A stretch of 64,000 nucleotides of DNA from Pseudodesulfovibrio cashew (GTDB taxonomy: Bacteria > Desulfobacterota > Desulfovibrionia > Desulfovibrionales > Desulfovibrionaceae): positions 434,001-498,000 of the forward strand of contig NZ_CP046400.1 of assembly GCF_009762795.1 (NCBI RefSeq), given 5' to 3'. Of this stretch, positions 63,998-64,000 are shown piece after piece (the stretch's first letter is position 1; each line of letters opens with the position of its first letter). The notes below the pieces were generated by a model. That model saw nothing but the letters and a program-made list of their open reading frames with translations, was not told the origin of the DNA and did no database searches. The translations under genes and the position numbers were made by a program.

Positions 63998-64000
63998 AAG

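Overview
The window looks like a chromosomal segment of a sulfate-reducing bacterium of the Desulfovibrionaceae (Desulfovibrio/Pseudodesulfovibrio type). The main reason is a complete dissimilatory sulfite reductase block (dsrA, dsrB, dsrD, then a cbiA-like amidase gene) at 46.9-51.2 kb. DsrA and DsrB have the usual lengths and cysteine motifs. GC-rich coding, strong Shine-Dalgarno sites, TRAP and Liv transporters and a Desulfovibrio-type Fur box fit this. I saw no rRNA, tRNA, CRISPR array, insertion sequence or prophage.

Layout. 0-3.2 kb: an RsmF-like rRNA methyltransferase (-) and an exported FG-GAP repeat protein. 3.2-9.5 kb: a DctP-DctQ-DctM TRAP transporter whose last gene overlaps a fused BioD-BioA biotin enzyme, then a sodium:solute symporter. 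9.8-13.4 kb: a FecBCD-type ABC importer with an FmdE protein. 13.6-16.5 kb: a YdbH-YnbE-YdbL set for lipid traffic between the membranes. 16.7-20.6 kb: a pseudouridine synthase, BON and NlpC/P60 lipoproteins and small exported proteins. 20.7-24.3 kb: OtsA (-) and groES-groEL. 24.6-30.2 kb: a TPR protein, a double-Cache chemoreceptor, a beta-helix protein, a Fur-box DUF2325 gene and a CheV. 30.4-32.1 kb: a NeuB-type synthase with a helix-turn-helix/Rossmann regulator. 32.6-35.0 kb: acyl-CoA ligase overlapping APS kinase. 35.4-40.3 kb: a complete livKHMGF operon. 40.4-46.8 kb: cyclophilin, a TPR-GT41 glycosyltransferase, then (-) an STT3/PglB oligosaccharyltransferase, a sugar aminotransferase and a small anchored protein. 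46.9-51.2 kb: dsr. 51.5-52.5 kb: a YkgJ-type protein and a small unknown. 52.5-64 kb: a long leftward surface-polysaccharide operon (MBOAT and SGNH acetylation pair, glycosyltransferases, methyltransferases, AsnB-type amidotransferase, hexapeptide acyltransferases, radical SAM protein). It is visibly more A+T-rich than the rest and runs off the right edge.

How the parts connect. Three operons (dct, liv, dsr) have intrinsic terminators between their first, high-demand product and the later genes, as if output is stepped down along the transcript. The STT3/aminotransferase operon, the GT41 protein, the NeuB unit and the right-hand cluster all point to glycan decoration of proteins or the cell surface. 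The cbiA-like gene behind dsrD is well placed to amidate the siroheme of DsrAB.

The most unusual points are: a GroES lacking the roof hairpin paired with a GroEL lacking the Gly-Gly-Met tail; a perfect palindrome in the dsrA promoter; a dispersed hairpin repeat with matched changes in both arms; three 13-bp tandem repeats before livK; and a regulator with a Rossmann domain next to neuB. All functional statements come from reading motifs by eye; no database search was run.
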